From assembly GCF_027474845.2 (NCBI RefSeq), contig NZ_CP107031.2, forward strand, positions 1,130,501 through 1,194,500: a DNA stretch of 64,000 nucleotides, written 5' to 3'. Shown here piece after piece: positions 9,945 to 18,707 of this stretch; the stretch's first letter is position 1; the number at the start of each line of letters is the position of its first letter. The notes beneath the pieces are model-generated. The model was not told where the DNA came from, searched no databases, and saw only the letters and a program-made list of their open reading frames with translations. Made by a program: the position numbers and the translations under genes. The DNA comes from Maribacter aestuarii. GTDB lineage: Bacteria > Bacteroidota > Bacteroidia > Flavobacteriales > Flavobacteriaceae.

Positions 9945-12176
9945 ATGAGATATAATGCACAGATTGAAATTCTAATTGTAGCCCTCCTCTTTGCTTCCTG
10001 TTCCAATAGTGATATTGTTTTATCAAAAAACGGAACTTCTGACTATGAAATAGTTCATTTAGGTAACGCTTCAGAACGTGAATACAAAGCTGCAACTACA
10101 CTACAGCACTATATTTATGAAATAAGTGGTGCTAATCTACCGGTAGTAGATGAAAGCTCACAAACCGCAGATACCCCAAAAATCTATGTTGGGAATATAA
10201 AGGACGACCATCTAGAACCTCAAGAGGTTCGCATAAAAACAGAAGGGGAAAACATCTACATATCGGGTGGTTCCGAGGAAGCTACTTCCAACGCAGTTTT
10301 TGAGTTTTTGGAAAATTATTTGGGTTGTAAACGGTATGCACCCAACGTTGAACACATACCGATTTCTGTTACCATTACCTTAAATACAATTGATTACAAC
10401 TATACCCCTGATATTGTTACGCGTACTGTTCATTCTAGACTTTTCTACGAAAATGAGGAATTTGCTGAGCGGCATAAAGTAACCACGGAAGCATTCCCTC
10501 ATTATGCGCCAGAGGCAAAAGTTCACACCTTTCATCGCTTTATGCCAGAAGAAATATTCTACAAATCCAATCCGGAGTACTATGCTTTACGGGGCGATAA
10601 AAGATTGCCCACCCAATTATGCCTGACCAACCCCAGTGTGCTGGAAATCGTTAAGGATTCCGTTTCGGCGCTATTTAAAAGAAATCCAAAAGCATCCGTA
10701 GTTTCGGTAAGTCAAGATGATAATCAGCAGTATTGCCAATGTGAAAATTGCCGTGCCATCGATGAGGAAGAAGGTAGCCCGGCGGGTACCATGATTTATT
10801 TTGTAAACAAAGTGGCCAAAGCTTTTCCAGAAAAGACCATATCTACACTAGCCTACCAACATACAAGAAAACCACCTAAAACAGCTCCCTCTGAAAACGT
10901 ATTGATCACCTTATGCAGTATTGAATGCGATAGAAGCGGAAGCATTGCTGAAAAATGTAAAGATTTTGCGGATGACCTGTCCGGATGGAGCAAGCTGACC
11001 GATAACATCAGAATTTGGGATTACACTACACAGTTCACCAACTTTTTAGCTCCTTTTCCCAATATGCATACCCTACAACCCAATATTAAACTATTTAGGG
11101 ATAACAATGCAAAATGGGTATTTGAGCAGCATAGCAATAATCCTAGCGAACTTTTTGAACTTAGGTCCTATTTAACTGCTAAGCTCCTATGGAATCCTGA
11201 TCAAGATTTTGATGCGTTGGTAACAGAATTTACAGACGGCTATTACGAAGAAGCAGGGACGTTCATTAAAGAATATATTGACCTGATACATTCAAAAATC
11301 CAAGAGGACGAAGATTTCTTCCTTTTTTTATATGGAGACCCTTCTGAAGCTTTTTCCTCGTACCTAAATCCAGAATTCCTCCAAAATTATACGGAGTTGT
11401 TCAATGATGCTGAAAAAGCGGTATCCGACAAACCTGAACTTGTCAATCGCGTTCAAGCAGCACGAATGGGAATTGATTTTGCTATCCTAGAAGCTAGTAG
11501 AAAAAACCTAACCCCCGACTATAGTTTGACAATTACCGACGAAAACGGTTCGCAAATAACCAACCCCAAGGTATCAGTACTATTGAATAATTTTACAAAA
11601 ACAGCTAAAGAAAATAACATCACCTTAATGAACGAAATGGGCTTCACGGTCAGTGAGTACGGGGCCAACTATATGTCGGCATTAGAAATAGCGAAAAGAA
11701 GCAACAAAGCCAAAGGGAAAACTGTGATATCACTTACCAAACCCAAAAAATATGCCGATGAAAATCCAATGGTACTTACCGATGGTGCTTTAGGGGGTAA
11801 CAGTTTTTATGCCAACTGGCTCGGTTATGAAGGGAATGATTTGGAAGTTGTGGTCGATTTAGGTGAAACTCAGACCATCAATACAATATCCATGGCTTTT
11901 CTACAAGTAACCAATCATGTGGTATTCTTTCCAGACCTCGTGCGATATTATGGCTCAATAGATAATGAGAATTTCATTCTTTTGGGAACTATAAGAAATC
12001 CTAAACCTTTAGTCAAGACCAGCAAAGTCAACGACATCCATTATTTTGATCTTGAGATGGAGTCACAAAAATTCAGGTATATCAAGGTAGTCGCAAAGAA
12101 CACTGGAACGCCTTACTGGCATCATGCCGCCGGATTACCTTCATGGATTTTTGCAGACGAAATAATCATTGACTAA
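9945..12176 (+). CDS. DUF4838 lipoprotein with C-terminal discoidin-like domain
   Basis: A 743-residue protein with lipoprotein signal and lipobox FASC (Cys19). Order of parts: an N-terminal domain like the non-catalytic domain of GH67 enzymes (about 45-130, ATTLQHYIYEISGANLPVV), the central DUF4838 domain (about 190-450, including SQDDNQQYCQCENC and FEQHSNNPSELFELRSYL), and a C-terminal F5/8-type-C-like sandwich (about 610-740, MVLTDGALGGNSFYANWLGYEG onward in part), which usually binds carbohydrate. The CQC/C pair could bind metal or form disulfides. DUF4838 proteins are regarded as probable glycosidase-fold proteins, activity unproven. Linkage to the GH18 gene supports a shared role in polysaccharide use. 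Confidence 0.85.
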   Translation: MRYNAQIEILIVALLFASCSNSDIVLSKNGTSDYEIVHLGNASEREYKAATTLQHYIYEISGANLPVVDESSQTADTPKIYVGNIKDDHLEPQEVRIKTEGENIYISGGSEEATSNAVFEFLENYLGCKRYAPNVEHIPISVTITLNTIDYNYTPDIVTRTVHSRLFYENEEFAERHKVTTEAFPHYAPEAKVHTFHRFMPEEIFYKSNPEYYALRGDKRLPTQLCLTNPSVLEIVKDSVSALFKRNPKASVVSVSQDDNQQYCQCENCRAIDEEEGSPAGTMIYFVNKVAKAFPEKTISTLAYQHTRKPPKTAPSENVLITLCSIECDRSGSIAEKCKDFADDLSGWSKLTDNIRIWDYTTQFTNFLAPFPNMHTLQPNIKLFRDNNAKWVFEQHSNNPSELFELRSYLTAKLLWNPDQDFDALVTEFTDGYYEEAGTFIKEYIDLIHSKIQEDEDFFLFLYGDPSEAFSSYLNPEFLQNYTELFNDAEKAVSDKPELVNRVQAARMGIDFAILEASRKNLTPDYSLTITDENGSQITNPKVSVLLNNFTKTAKENNITLMNEMGFTVSEYGANYMSALEIAKRSNKAKGKTVISLTKPKKYADENPMVLTDGALGGNSFYANWLGYEGNDLEVVVDLGETQTINTISMAFLQVTNHVVFFPDLVRYYGSIDNENFILLGTIRNPKPLVKTSKVNDIHYFDLEMESQKFRYIKVVAKNTGTPYWHHAAGLPSWIFADEIIID

Positions 12177-12220
12177 AACGATTCTATCGTGAATAGTTTA
12201 TAGCTATTTTCCTAAAACAT

Positions 12221-12253
12221 AAAGCCACACTAAAAATATCAGCGTGGCTTTTT
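12221..12253. terminator. Bidirectional terminator between the DUF4838 gene and the metal operon
   Basis: AAAGCCAC (12221-12228) pairs with GTGGCTTT (12244-12251) around a 15-base loop, with T-runs reading in the plus direction and ATGTTTT on the minus side. The two flanking genes converge on it. Confidence 0.7.
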
Positions 12254-12281
12254 AAAATTGCATTCCTTAGTAAACTATTGT

Positions 12282-12641
12282 CTAATTGTGCTTGCCACTA
12301 TCATCCGAATTGTCCTCACGATATTTGCAACACGGATGCACACTTTCATAGGCTTCTTCTGTTGCTTTAAGCTCCTTCGTATCATGACCTACAGCAACTA
12401 TAGCAGTTTTAACCTTCATAGCGTCCGTTTTACGCTCATCTATAATTAAGGACAAATGATGGGTAGGAATATCCCATTGTGCGTACTTTACTCCTTTAAC
12501 CCCTAGTGCTGCCTTTTCTATTCGCACTTTGCACATGTCACATTTACCATCTACTTCCATGGTTATTTTTTTATTCTTTTCCTGTGCATAGGTAAGGGCC
12601 GTAAAAAACCCTAAAACCAATACTAACAATACTCTTTTCAT
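12282..12641 (-). CDS. Secreted heavy-metal-associated (HMA) domain protein
   Basis: A 119-residue protein with a cleavable signal peptide (residues 1-19, ending TYAQ). Its HMA-like fold carries the metal-binding pair in GKCDMCK (C34, C37), the usual MxCxxC site of Cu(I) chaperones with Met replaced by Gly-Lys. A second Cys pair, HPCCKY, lies near residue 103. Being exported, it should bind metal in the periplasm rather than deliver it in the cytoplasm. It is the last gene of the minus-strand metal block, 5 bases after the TonB receptor, which suggests that the two act together at the outer membrane. Metal identity (copper favoured) is inferred from neighbours. Confidence 0.88.
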   Translation of the reverse strand: MKRVLLVLVLGFFTALTYAQEKNKKITMEVDGKCDMCKVRIEKAALGVKGVKYAQWDIPTHHLSLIIDERKTDAMKVKTAIVAVGHDTKELKATEEAYESVHPCCKYREDNSDDSGKHN

Positions 12642-12646
12642 ACTAT

Positions 12647-14920
12647 TTAAATTTTATATCGAAATCCTAAATAAAACATTCTGCCCATAATCGGCGCATA
12701 TATAATACTCGTATCAAAATTCTCGCCAAAAGGGTTCTCAGCGCCCAAAACCGGATTTGGTTGTCTAAAATTAGTCAAATTTTCACCGCCTAGATAAACT
12801 TCAAACTTTTCGGAAAAGACTTTTGTAGCTTGAGCGTTCATTAAACTATATCCTTCTGCGAACTCCCCAAGCCTAAATTGCGGAGGGTTAACATCCGTAT
12901 TGGGCAAACGCTGCCTACCGAGTGTATGCAATGTATAATCGAACTTCCACTGTGCACTATTCTCTTTGAGCTGGGTCTCATAACCCAAATTCACGAAGAA
13001 CCGGTTTTGGGCTTGTAGCGGTTTTTGTAAGGAGCCATTTCTGTAATCAGTTCTTACATCGTAGTACTTATACGCCATGCGTAAATCCAGATTCGCAAGG
13101 ATTTCGTGATTTACCTCAACTTGAAAACTATTCGCATAACTTTTTCCATCTAGGTTATAGAACAAAATTGCCCTTGGGTTTTCCCAATCCACCACGACTT
13201 GATTATTAAAATCGGTTTTGTAATAGTCTAAAGTGATATTTCCCTTTCTATTTAAAAAGATGAACCCTTGTAAAAAACTAACACCATAATTCCAGGCATC
13301 CTCTGGTTCAAGCCCGTACACGCTACCTTCTGTTGACAAAATTTGGATTTGTCTGGAGGAACCGAATAATTGTTGATTTTCTGCAAAAATATTCGCTGCC
13401 CTCCTACCCCTACCGACCGACCCTCTGAGACTACCGAGTTCCCAAGGGGTATAGCGTATATGTAATCTTGGAGTCAGAAAAGTACCTAAACGATTATGTG
13501 TATCCACTCTAAGGCCTGCCGTGAGGCTTAGCTTTTCCAAATTCTCATATCCATACTCGAAAAAGGCCCCTGCAGAGATATCTTCGCGACCAAAATCCTG
13601 TGCATTTACCAACTCGTCATAACCATCATAGGCAAAGGTCAATCCCGTTTTGAACTTGCTCCGAGTATCGCCAATAATAGAGTTAAAGATGATATTGGAA
13701 TACACACTATTATGCTCAATATCATACTGATTAAGGCCATAATAGGATTCTTGTAAATGATTGCTATAGGATGCCTGAAAGCCAAAACTTTGGAAGGGAA
13801 GTTCCGGAAAAACGTAGCCTAATTTTACAGAAGAATCAAAACGGCGTGTGTCTATTTCGCTTCCCCATAAATTCGTCGTAAATTTATCGGTATCCGGATT
13901 AAAATCTGTTTGACCCACCTGTTTTTCATCGTTCAAAAATCGGAAATTTATAAAACTTACCCAGCCGGTTTCAGGGTTTTGAAACTGCCATCGGCTCATG
14001 ATATTGATCTGTTCCGCTAAAGGGGCATCCAAGAACCCGTCCCCGTTCCTATCCTCTTTTTGATTTCTTAAGTTTGCGTGAACATACAGACCAGAGCTCC
14101 ATTTATCGGATAGTTTACTATAGAGGTGCGTATTGAGTTCCAAACGGCCATTTTGATTCGCGTATCCGTTTACGAACAGCCGTTTATCCGTTAATGGCTT
14201 TACCAATTCGGTGTTAATTTGACCCGAAATACTTTCATATCCGTTTATGACACTTCCCGCCCCTTTGGTGATTTGAATACTTTCTACCCATGTGCCGGGT
14301 GTGAAAGTTAAGCCGTAGGCCTGTGAAGCACCTCTAACCATGGGTATGTTTTCCTGTGTAATAAGCAAATATGGGCTGGTAAGCCCTAACATTTGAATTT
14401 GCCTGGTACCTGTCAGCGCATCAGAAAAATTAACATCAATGGCTGGGTTGGTTTCAAAACTTTCCGAAAGATTACAGCAGGCGGCTTTTAAAAGTTCTGC
14501 GCTGTTTACCGTTATCACATTTTGAGCGCTGAAATATGTTTTCTCCACTGCGTCCCTTTTCTCCTGCACCACAACTTCGTCCAATTCATTAGATGGGTTT
14601 AGGAAATGGTATACTTTTTTGGGCTCATTTATAGTCAGGGTATCTGTTTTAAAACCTACGTAACTTATTACTAATTCAGTATATCCCTCTACATACAAAA
14701 GACTGAACGAACCGTCCTCATTGGTCATGGTTCCCGTTTGAGAATTTAACCAATACACATTGGCCCCGGACAAACATTCCTCTTTTGGCTTAAGACTGGC
14801 GTCTAAGACTTTCCCTTCCACCTTATCTTGTGAAAATAGAAAAAATGGTAGAACAACAAACAGCCAACAAAAAAGGCGTACACTACCTTTCGACAAAAAT
14901 TTATTATTTGCTAGCATCAT
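12647..14920 (-). CDS. TonB-dependent receptor of the metal operon
   Basis: A 757-residue outer-membrane gated channel. I take ATG 14920 (MMLANNKF) rather than the upstream TTG-type extension, because this gives a signal peptide (LFCWLFVVLPFFLFSQ) and avoids overlap with cusB. After the signal come a carboxypeptidase-regulatory-like domain (about 30-110, GKVLDASLKPKEECL), the plug domain (about 115-230, ANVYWLN earlier and TKGAGSVINGYESISGQINTE in part), and a 22-strand barrel ending in the aromatic-rich C-terminus RMFYLGFRYKI. Cys pair ACC occurs in the plug (LLKAACCNL), unusual and perhaps metal-related. Linked to cusB (17 bases) and an HMA protein, so the cargo may be a metal or metal complex. 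Direction of transport is not shown by the sequence. Confidence 0.9.
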   Translation of the reverse strand: MMLANNKFLSKGSVRLFCWLFVVLPFFLFSQDKVEGKVLDASLKPKEECLSGANVYWLNSQTGTMTNEDGSFSLLYVEGYTELVISYVGFKTDTLTINEPKKVYHFLNPSNELDEVVVQEKRDAVEKTYFSAQNVITVNSAELLKAACCNLSESFETNPAIDVNFSDALTGTRQIQMLGLTSPYLLITQENIPMVRGASQAYGLTFTPGTWVESIQITKGAGSVINGYESISGQINTELVKPLTDKRLFVNGYANQNGRLELNTHLYSKLSDKWSSGLYVHANLRNQKEDRNGDGFLDAPLAEQINIMSRWQFQNPETGWVSFINFRFLNDEKQVGQTDFNPDTDKFTTNLWGSEIDTRRFDSSVKLGYVFPELPFQSFGFQASYSNHLQESYYGLNQYDIEHNSVYSNIIFNSIIGDTRSKFKTGLTFAYDGYDELVNAQDFGREDISAGAFFEYGYENLEKLSLTAGLRVDTHNRLGTFLTPRLHIRYTPWELGSLRGSVGRGRRAANIFAENQQLFGSSRQIQILSTEGSVYGLEPEDAWNYGVSFLQGFIFLNRKGNITLDYYKTDFNNQVVVDWENPRAILFYNLDGKSYANSFQVEVNHEILANLDLRMAYKYYDVRTDYRNGSLQKPLQAQNRFFVNLGYETQLKENSAQWKFDYTLHTLGRQRLPNTDVNPPQFRLGEFAEGYSLMNAQATKVFSEKFEVYLGGENLTNFRQPNPVLGAENPFGENFDTSIIYAPIMGRMFYLGFRYKI

Positions 14921-14937
14921 CAAATTTAACGTGAAGC

Positions 14938-16665
14938 CTACTGGCCAATCGTGTCTATTACGGCACCACAAGTCATCATTGTTTCACCATAGTAAGGATT
15001 TCTAATATTCTCATCCAGACTTAACCAAAGGGCTCCCTTATTATTGTTGGCCATAGGGCATTTTTGAACGAAAAGCTTTTGCGAAAAATCATTCACGTTC
15101 ATTGCAATAGCTATCATATTCTCATTAAGCAGAACAAAATGGGCACGTTGATTTTCAAGATTTTTGTTTCCTGAAATAGCATCCAACATCTCAATACTTT
15201 TTTCCACATGGGACTTTTCCATTTGACCTAAGTCCTCCTTTTGCAACTTATTCATTTGTTGTGATGTTAATTTTGCATACTTCGAAACTTCGTCCGAATT
15301 AGAATCTACGAAGGCGTCCTTCATTTGCAAATAGGGCAATAGTGCCTCCTTCAAGACACTCTGGAAATTCTTAGGGAACTCCATTTTCATTTCAGACATT
15401 TCATTCTTCATTGCGTCTCGCTCCTGATTCATCATTGATGCCTTACCTTGTAGTTGAGCTGCTGCATCTACCGTAAACGTTCCGTTGGTCACTATTTCGT
15501 CCCCATCCTGCAATCCAGCAACTACAGTGTACATGTCGCCATTTCGATTACCAAGGGTTATTTCCTGCATTTTGAAAATAGGCTCATTAGCATCGGTCTT
15601 TATATAAACTACTGAGCGCTCCCCGGTCCACATGACCGCGCTTGCAGGAATTACCAATTGCTCTTTTGAATCGGTCGACTTGCTCTTTATTTTTCCGGTC
15701 ACAAACATCCCAGGCTTAAAGATTCCCTTATTGTTGTTCAAATTGGCCCGTACCGTTACCGTTCTGGTTTGGGTATTTAGTACAGGGTCTATGAAGGTTA
15801 CCGTAGCGTCAAATTCCTGATTAGGATAAGCATTGGTCGTAATCTCTATTTTTTGACCTATTTTAAATTTTGATATTTGATTTTCATAGGCGTCAAATTC
15901 CGCCCAAACAGAATTCAAGTTACTTACCTTAACTATCGGTTGCCCTTGTTTTATGTAGTCGCCTTCGGAGGCCATTTTTTCGGAAACCGTTCCCGAAATC
16001 GTTGCATATATCGGGAAGTTCTCCTTAACGCTACCGGACTCCTCAATACTATTGATTTGGTTTTCTGAAAGCTTCCATAATTTTAGTTTATTCCTTACTG
16101 CCTTGTAGAGTGCCGGTTGCGATTCTTTTAATGAAGCCGCGGTAATCAATTCTTGCTGCGCGGCAATCAAATTAGGGGCATAAATAGTGGCCAATAATTG
16201 ACCTTTCTTTACTTCTTGACCTTCATAGTTTACATTCAGTCGTTCTATTCTACCGTCAAAATAACTAGCTTGAATGGCATTTTCTTCCTCGTTCATTTGA
16301 ATTTTTCCTGATAGCGAAATCATACCATCATTTTCAGCTGTTCCGTTGCCTACGATAGTGGTACGAATATTGGCCAATGCCATAGCATTCTTAGTCATTT
16401 TAATTTCGTTCAAAGCCAAGCCTACGGCACTGGATTCTGCCGGTATTAAATCCATTCCACATATAGGACAATCCCCTGGTTCCGGCTGCATGACCTGTGG
16501 ATGCATTGAGCACGTCCACATTTGATCTGCACTTTCTCCGGCATGATCATGGTCCGACATATCCTTATCAGTCATCGTATCGCCGGTCGTACCTCCGAAA
16601 ATCAACCAACCAGCAAACAGCCCTACTAGAACTGCAATACCGATGTATAGCATATTTTTTTTCAT
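14938..16665 (-). CDS. cusB: CusB-type periplasmic adaptor with metal-binding and DUF3347 modules
   Basis: A 575-residue membrane-fusion protein of an RND metal efflux pump, linking the inner-membrane CusA pump to the outer-membrane channel. N-terminal membrane anchor at 5-25. Then a heavy-metal-binding module, TCSMHPQV to CPICGMDL, with C52, C66 and C69. The adaptor core follows (lipoyl and beta-barrel segments, about 95-410, ATISGTVSEKMASEGDYIKQ in part). The last 150 residues form a DUF3347-like domain ending CPMANNNKGALWLSLDENI and a final TCG. The same last module exists as a separate lipoprotein in this operon (22447-22962). The gene is distant from cusA and cusC within the block, which is unusual but keeps the same orientation. 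Confidence 0.9.
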   Translation of the reverse strand: MKKNMLYIGIAVLVGLFAGWLIFGGTTGDTMTDKDMSDHDHAGESADQMWTCSMHPQVMQPEPGDCPICGMDLIPAESSAVGLALNEIKMTKNAMALANIRTTIVGNGTAENDGMISLSGKIQMNEEENAIQASYFDGRIERLNVNYEGQEVKKGQLLATIYAPNLIAAQQELITAASLKESQPALYKAVRNKLKLWKLSENQINSIEESGSVKENFPIYATISGTVSEKMASEGDYIKQGQPIVKVSNLNSVWAEFDAYENQISKFKIGQKIEITTNAYPNQEFDATVTFIDPVLNTQTRTVTVRANLNNNKGIFKPGMFVTGKIKSKSTDSKEQLVIPASAVMWTGERSVVYIKTDANEPIFKMQEITLGNRNGDMYTVVAGLQDGDEIVTNGTFTVDAAAQLQGKASMMNQERDAMKNEMSEMKMEFPKNFQSVLKEALLPYLQMKDAFVDSNSDEVSKYAKLTSQQMNKLQKEDLGQMEKSHVEKSIEMLDAISGNKNLENQRAHFVLLNENMIAIAMNVNDFSQKLFVQKCPMANNNKGALWLSLDENIRNPYYGETMMTCGAVIDTIGQ

Positions 16666-16677
16666 ATCGTTTTATTT

Positions 16678-17468
16678 TTATTTTCCCAATTTTAAAATGT
16701 TAATTGCGCCTCGCATAACAACGACGAAAACAATTGCCCCAATAATCAAATCGGGTATTCTTGAACTTGTCCAGAGCACCAATAAGCCAGCAATGATTAC
16801 ACCCGAATTGATGATGACATCATTAGATGTAAAATCATACTGGCTTGCATATGAGCCTCCTTGCTCTTGGATTTTTGTAATAGATAAAGACACAACCCGT
16901 TTGCCGCAAGCGCTAGAATTGATACAATAATCATTGTTTTGAAATCCGGTATTTCAGAAAGATTAATAAAGCGTCTTACAACCTCTATAAATCCAATTAT
17001 CGCAAGTACCATTTGAAAATACCCCGCGGTCGTTGCGATATTCTTCTTTCGCACCATTGAGCCCCCTATGGCGAAAAGACTTAATCCATACACGAAAGAA
17101 TCAGCAAGCATATCTAGACTATCGGCAATGAGACCCATAGACTTAGAAATAATTCCCGTTGCCATTTCAATTCCGAAAAAGACAACGTTTATTAGTAAAA
17201 CAGCCCATAGTGTTTTACGCTGATCGGTTGCCTCTTCCACAACAAGTTCATCATAAGGTTCGGAATAAATCAATTCATCATTAAACTTTAAATCTGCAAT
17301 AGCGGCTTGAATATCTTTTAGATTACCATTGTGGAAAACTGTTAGTTTCCGATTGGGCAAATCAAAATCCAGCTTTTTAATCTGGACATACGAATCCAAC
17401 TTCATCCGAATCATTGCTTCTTCAGAAGGGCAATCCATTTTAGCTATTTTGAAAATTGATTTATCCAT
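16678..17468 (-). pseudogene. CDF-like cation transporter with N-terminal HMA-like domain, frameshifted
   Basis: Two overlapping frames together give one gene. The first frame runs from ATG 17468 (MDKSIFKIAKMDCPSEE) through an HMA-like domain with one Cys (C13), then membrane helices of a cation diffusion facilitator (IEMATGIISKSMGLIADSLDMLADS, quoted in part: SMGLIADSLDMLADS). It leaves frame at MQASMI and ends in nonsense. The other frame continues exactly with FTSNDVIINSGV to the end at 16678. One T missing from the TTTT run (AAAA at 16831-16834 on the plus strand) explains the break, and correction gives 263 residues. Predicted role: export of Zn, Cd or similar ions from the cytoplasm. 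Sequencing error is the first suspicion, since the rest of the gene is undamaged. Confidence 0.85.
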
Positions 17469-17478
17469 AAGGTTATAC

Positions 17479-17982
17479 CTATTCGCTTTCCAATCTTTCA
17501 ATCATTCTTTTCATCTCCTCAATTTCTTTTTTCTGTGCCTTTATGATATCCTCTGCAAGCTTCTTTACCTCTGGGTCTGTAATATCCGCACGTTCGCTGG
17601 TTAATATCGCAATAGAGTGATGCGGAATCATAGCTTTCATCCAAAGCACATCACCTATAATAGGGGCCTGCGTTCTTACTAAACCTAAAGCTCCCACGAA
17701 AAGCACTAAACTTCCTACTAGAATTCCGATATTCTTCTTTTTATCATTGTACATTTTGCGCATAAAGAACCACATAATAACCGCCATAGTCGCAATACCG
17801 AGACAAACCATGTAAAAGCGAGTTAAACTAAAAAATACATGATCCATGGTATAGGTGTTCAAATACATGGTGATGTACATGGCCACAAAGGATAGTCCTA
17901 ACATGATAAAGAACCTGGTGTAATTACCGTTATTCATTTTGTCCTGATTTTGAGTGTCGTTGTTTTCCATTTTTCCTTCCAT
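17479..17982 (-). CDS. DUF305 membrane-anchored protein
   Basis: A 167-residue protein with three hydrophobic segments (about 23-42, 50-72, 86-102) and a short C-terminal DUF305 part carrying the hallmark MIPHHSIAI (H121, H122) followed by a Lys/Glu-rich helix. DUF305 proteins (ferritin-like fold) often sit beside copper genes and the Met/His pair is thought to bind metal. An internal ATG at 17970, which follows a purine-rich stretch GGAAAA, could equally be the start. It lies 11 bases after the PepSY gene stop and 10 bases ahead of the CDF-like gene, so all are cotranscribed. Exact role in metal handling is unknown. Confidence 0.85.
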   Translation of the reverse strand: MEGKMENNDTQNQDKMNNGNYTRFFIMLGLSFVAMYITMYLNTYTMDHVFFSLTRFYMVCLGIATMAVIMWFFMRKMYNDKKKNIGILVGSLVLFVGALGLVRTQAPIIGDVLWMKAMIPHHSIAILTSERADITDPEVKKLAEDIIKAQKKEIEEMKRMIERLESE

Positions 17983-17993
17983 TATAGTTAATA

Positions 17994-18707
17994 TTAATTT
18001 TTAATTTTTCTAATGGTAGGCGAGCTTACGAACCAAAGTAAAAAGCCACTAAAAACTGTTATTAAGCCCATCAATGAAAAGGCCCTGAGCACGAAAGTGT
18101 TGAAATCGTCCCTACCCTGGTAGTCCATCGTGTGGGTCATCCATAAAAAATCGAACCAGCGCCAATCGCGATGACGTACTGTTTGAAAAACACCATTCTC
18201 AATCGCCACGTAGGCTTTTAAATTTTCATCGGATTTATATGAAATCTCGTAAGCTGGTAATGGTCTTCCGCGGTACTCGTGGTGGTCGCCTACAGATTCA
18301 ATCCGTTGTATTTGGTCAAATTCTAAATGGGCCAACATATAGCGTTCTGCCACCTTGATTGCTTCTTGCTCTGTAAGCTCCTCTTTCTTTATTCCTGAAA
18401 GCGCATTATAAAGCACAGTCTCATTAATCCAGTAGTATGGCTTACCTGCAATTTCAAGTAGTTCTAATGATTTAATCGGTTCTTGAATCTTTAGTTGAAA
18501 ACTTCCCAATAAATCTGAAAATGCAAGTTGTTCAGGAATCTCTTTTTTGAAATGGTCGCCGTGAATCTCGTCGATATCCGTCCAACTAAAATACATTCCG
18601 CTAATCGTCCACATTAAGAACTGAATACCCAAAAAGATACCCAAATACCTATGTGCTTTTCTGATTTTTAAAGCTGTCTTTCTTTTAACCATATGCTTAT
18701 CAATCAA
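17994..18707 (-). CDS. PepSY-associated membrane protein
   Basis: A 237-residue protein with a PepSY_TM layout: membrane helix near 22-42 (YLGIFLGIQFLMWTISGMYF), a periplasmic PepSY-like region (about 60-190) with EAIKVAERYM, and a second helix near 212-232 (FSLMGLITVFSGFLLWFV). The motif HRYLGIFLG at the first helix and WMTHTMDY ahead of the last one are typical of the family that accompanies metal and haem genes. It overlaps the end of copA by 8 bases, so translation is coupled. Its activity is not established for the family; proximity suggests support for copper export. Confidence 0.85.
   Translation of the reverse strand: MIDKHMVKRKTALKIRKAHRYLGIFLGIQFLMWTISGMYFSWTDIDEIHGDHFKKEIPEQLAFSDLLGSFQLKIQEPIKSLELLEIAGKPYYWINETVLYNALSGIKKEELTEQEAIKVAERYMLAHLEFDQIQRIESVGDHHEYRGRPLPAYEISYKSDENLKAYVAIENGVFQTVRHRDWRWFDFLWMTHTMDYQGRDDFNTFVLRAFSLMGLITVFSGFLLWFVSSPTIRKIKN

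Noticed and set aside
12258..12449. 63-residue ORF on the plus strand
   Set aside because: It is antisense to the HMA gene, whose signal peptide and Cys motif are clear.
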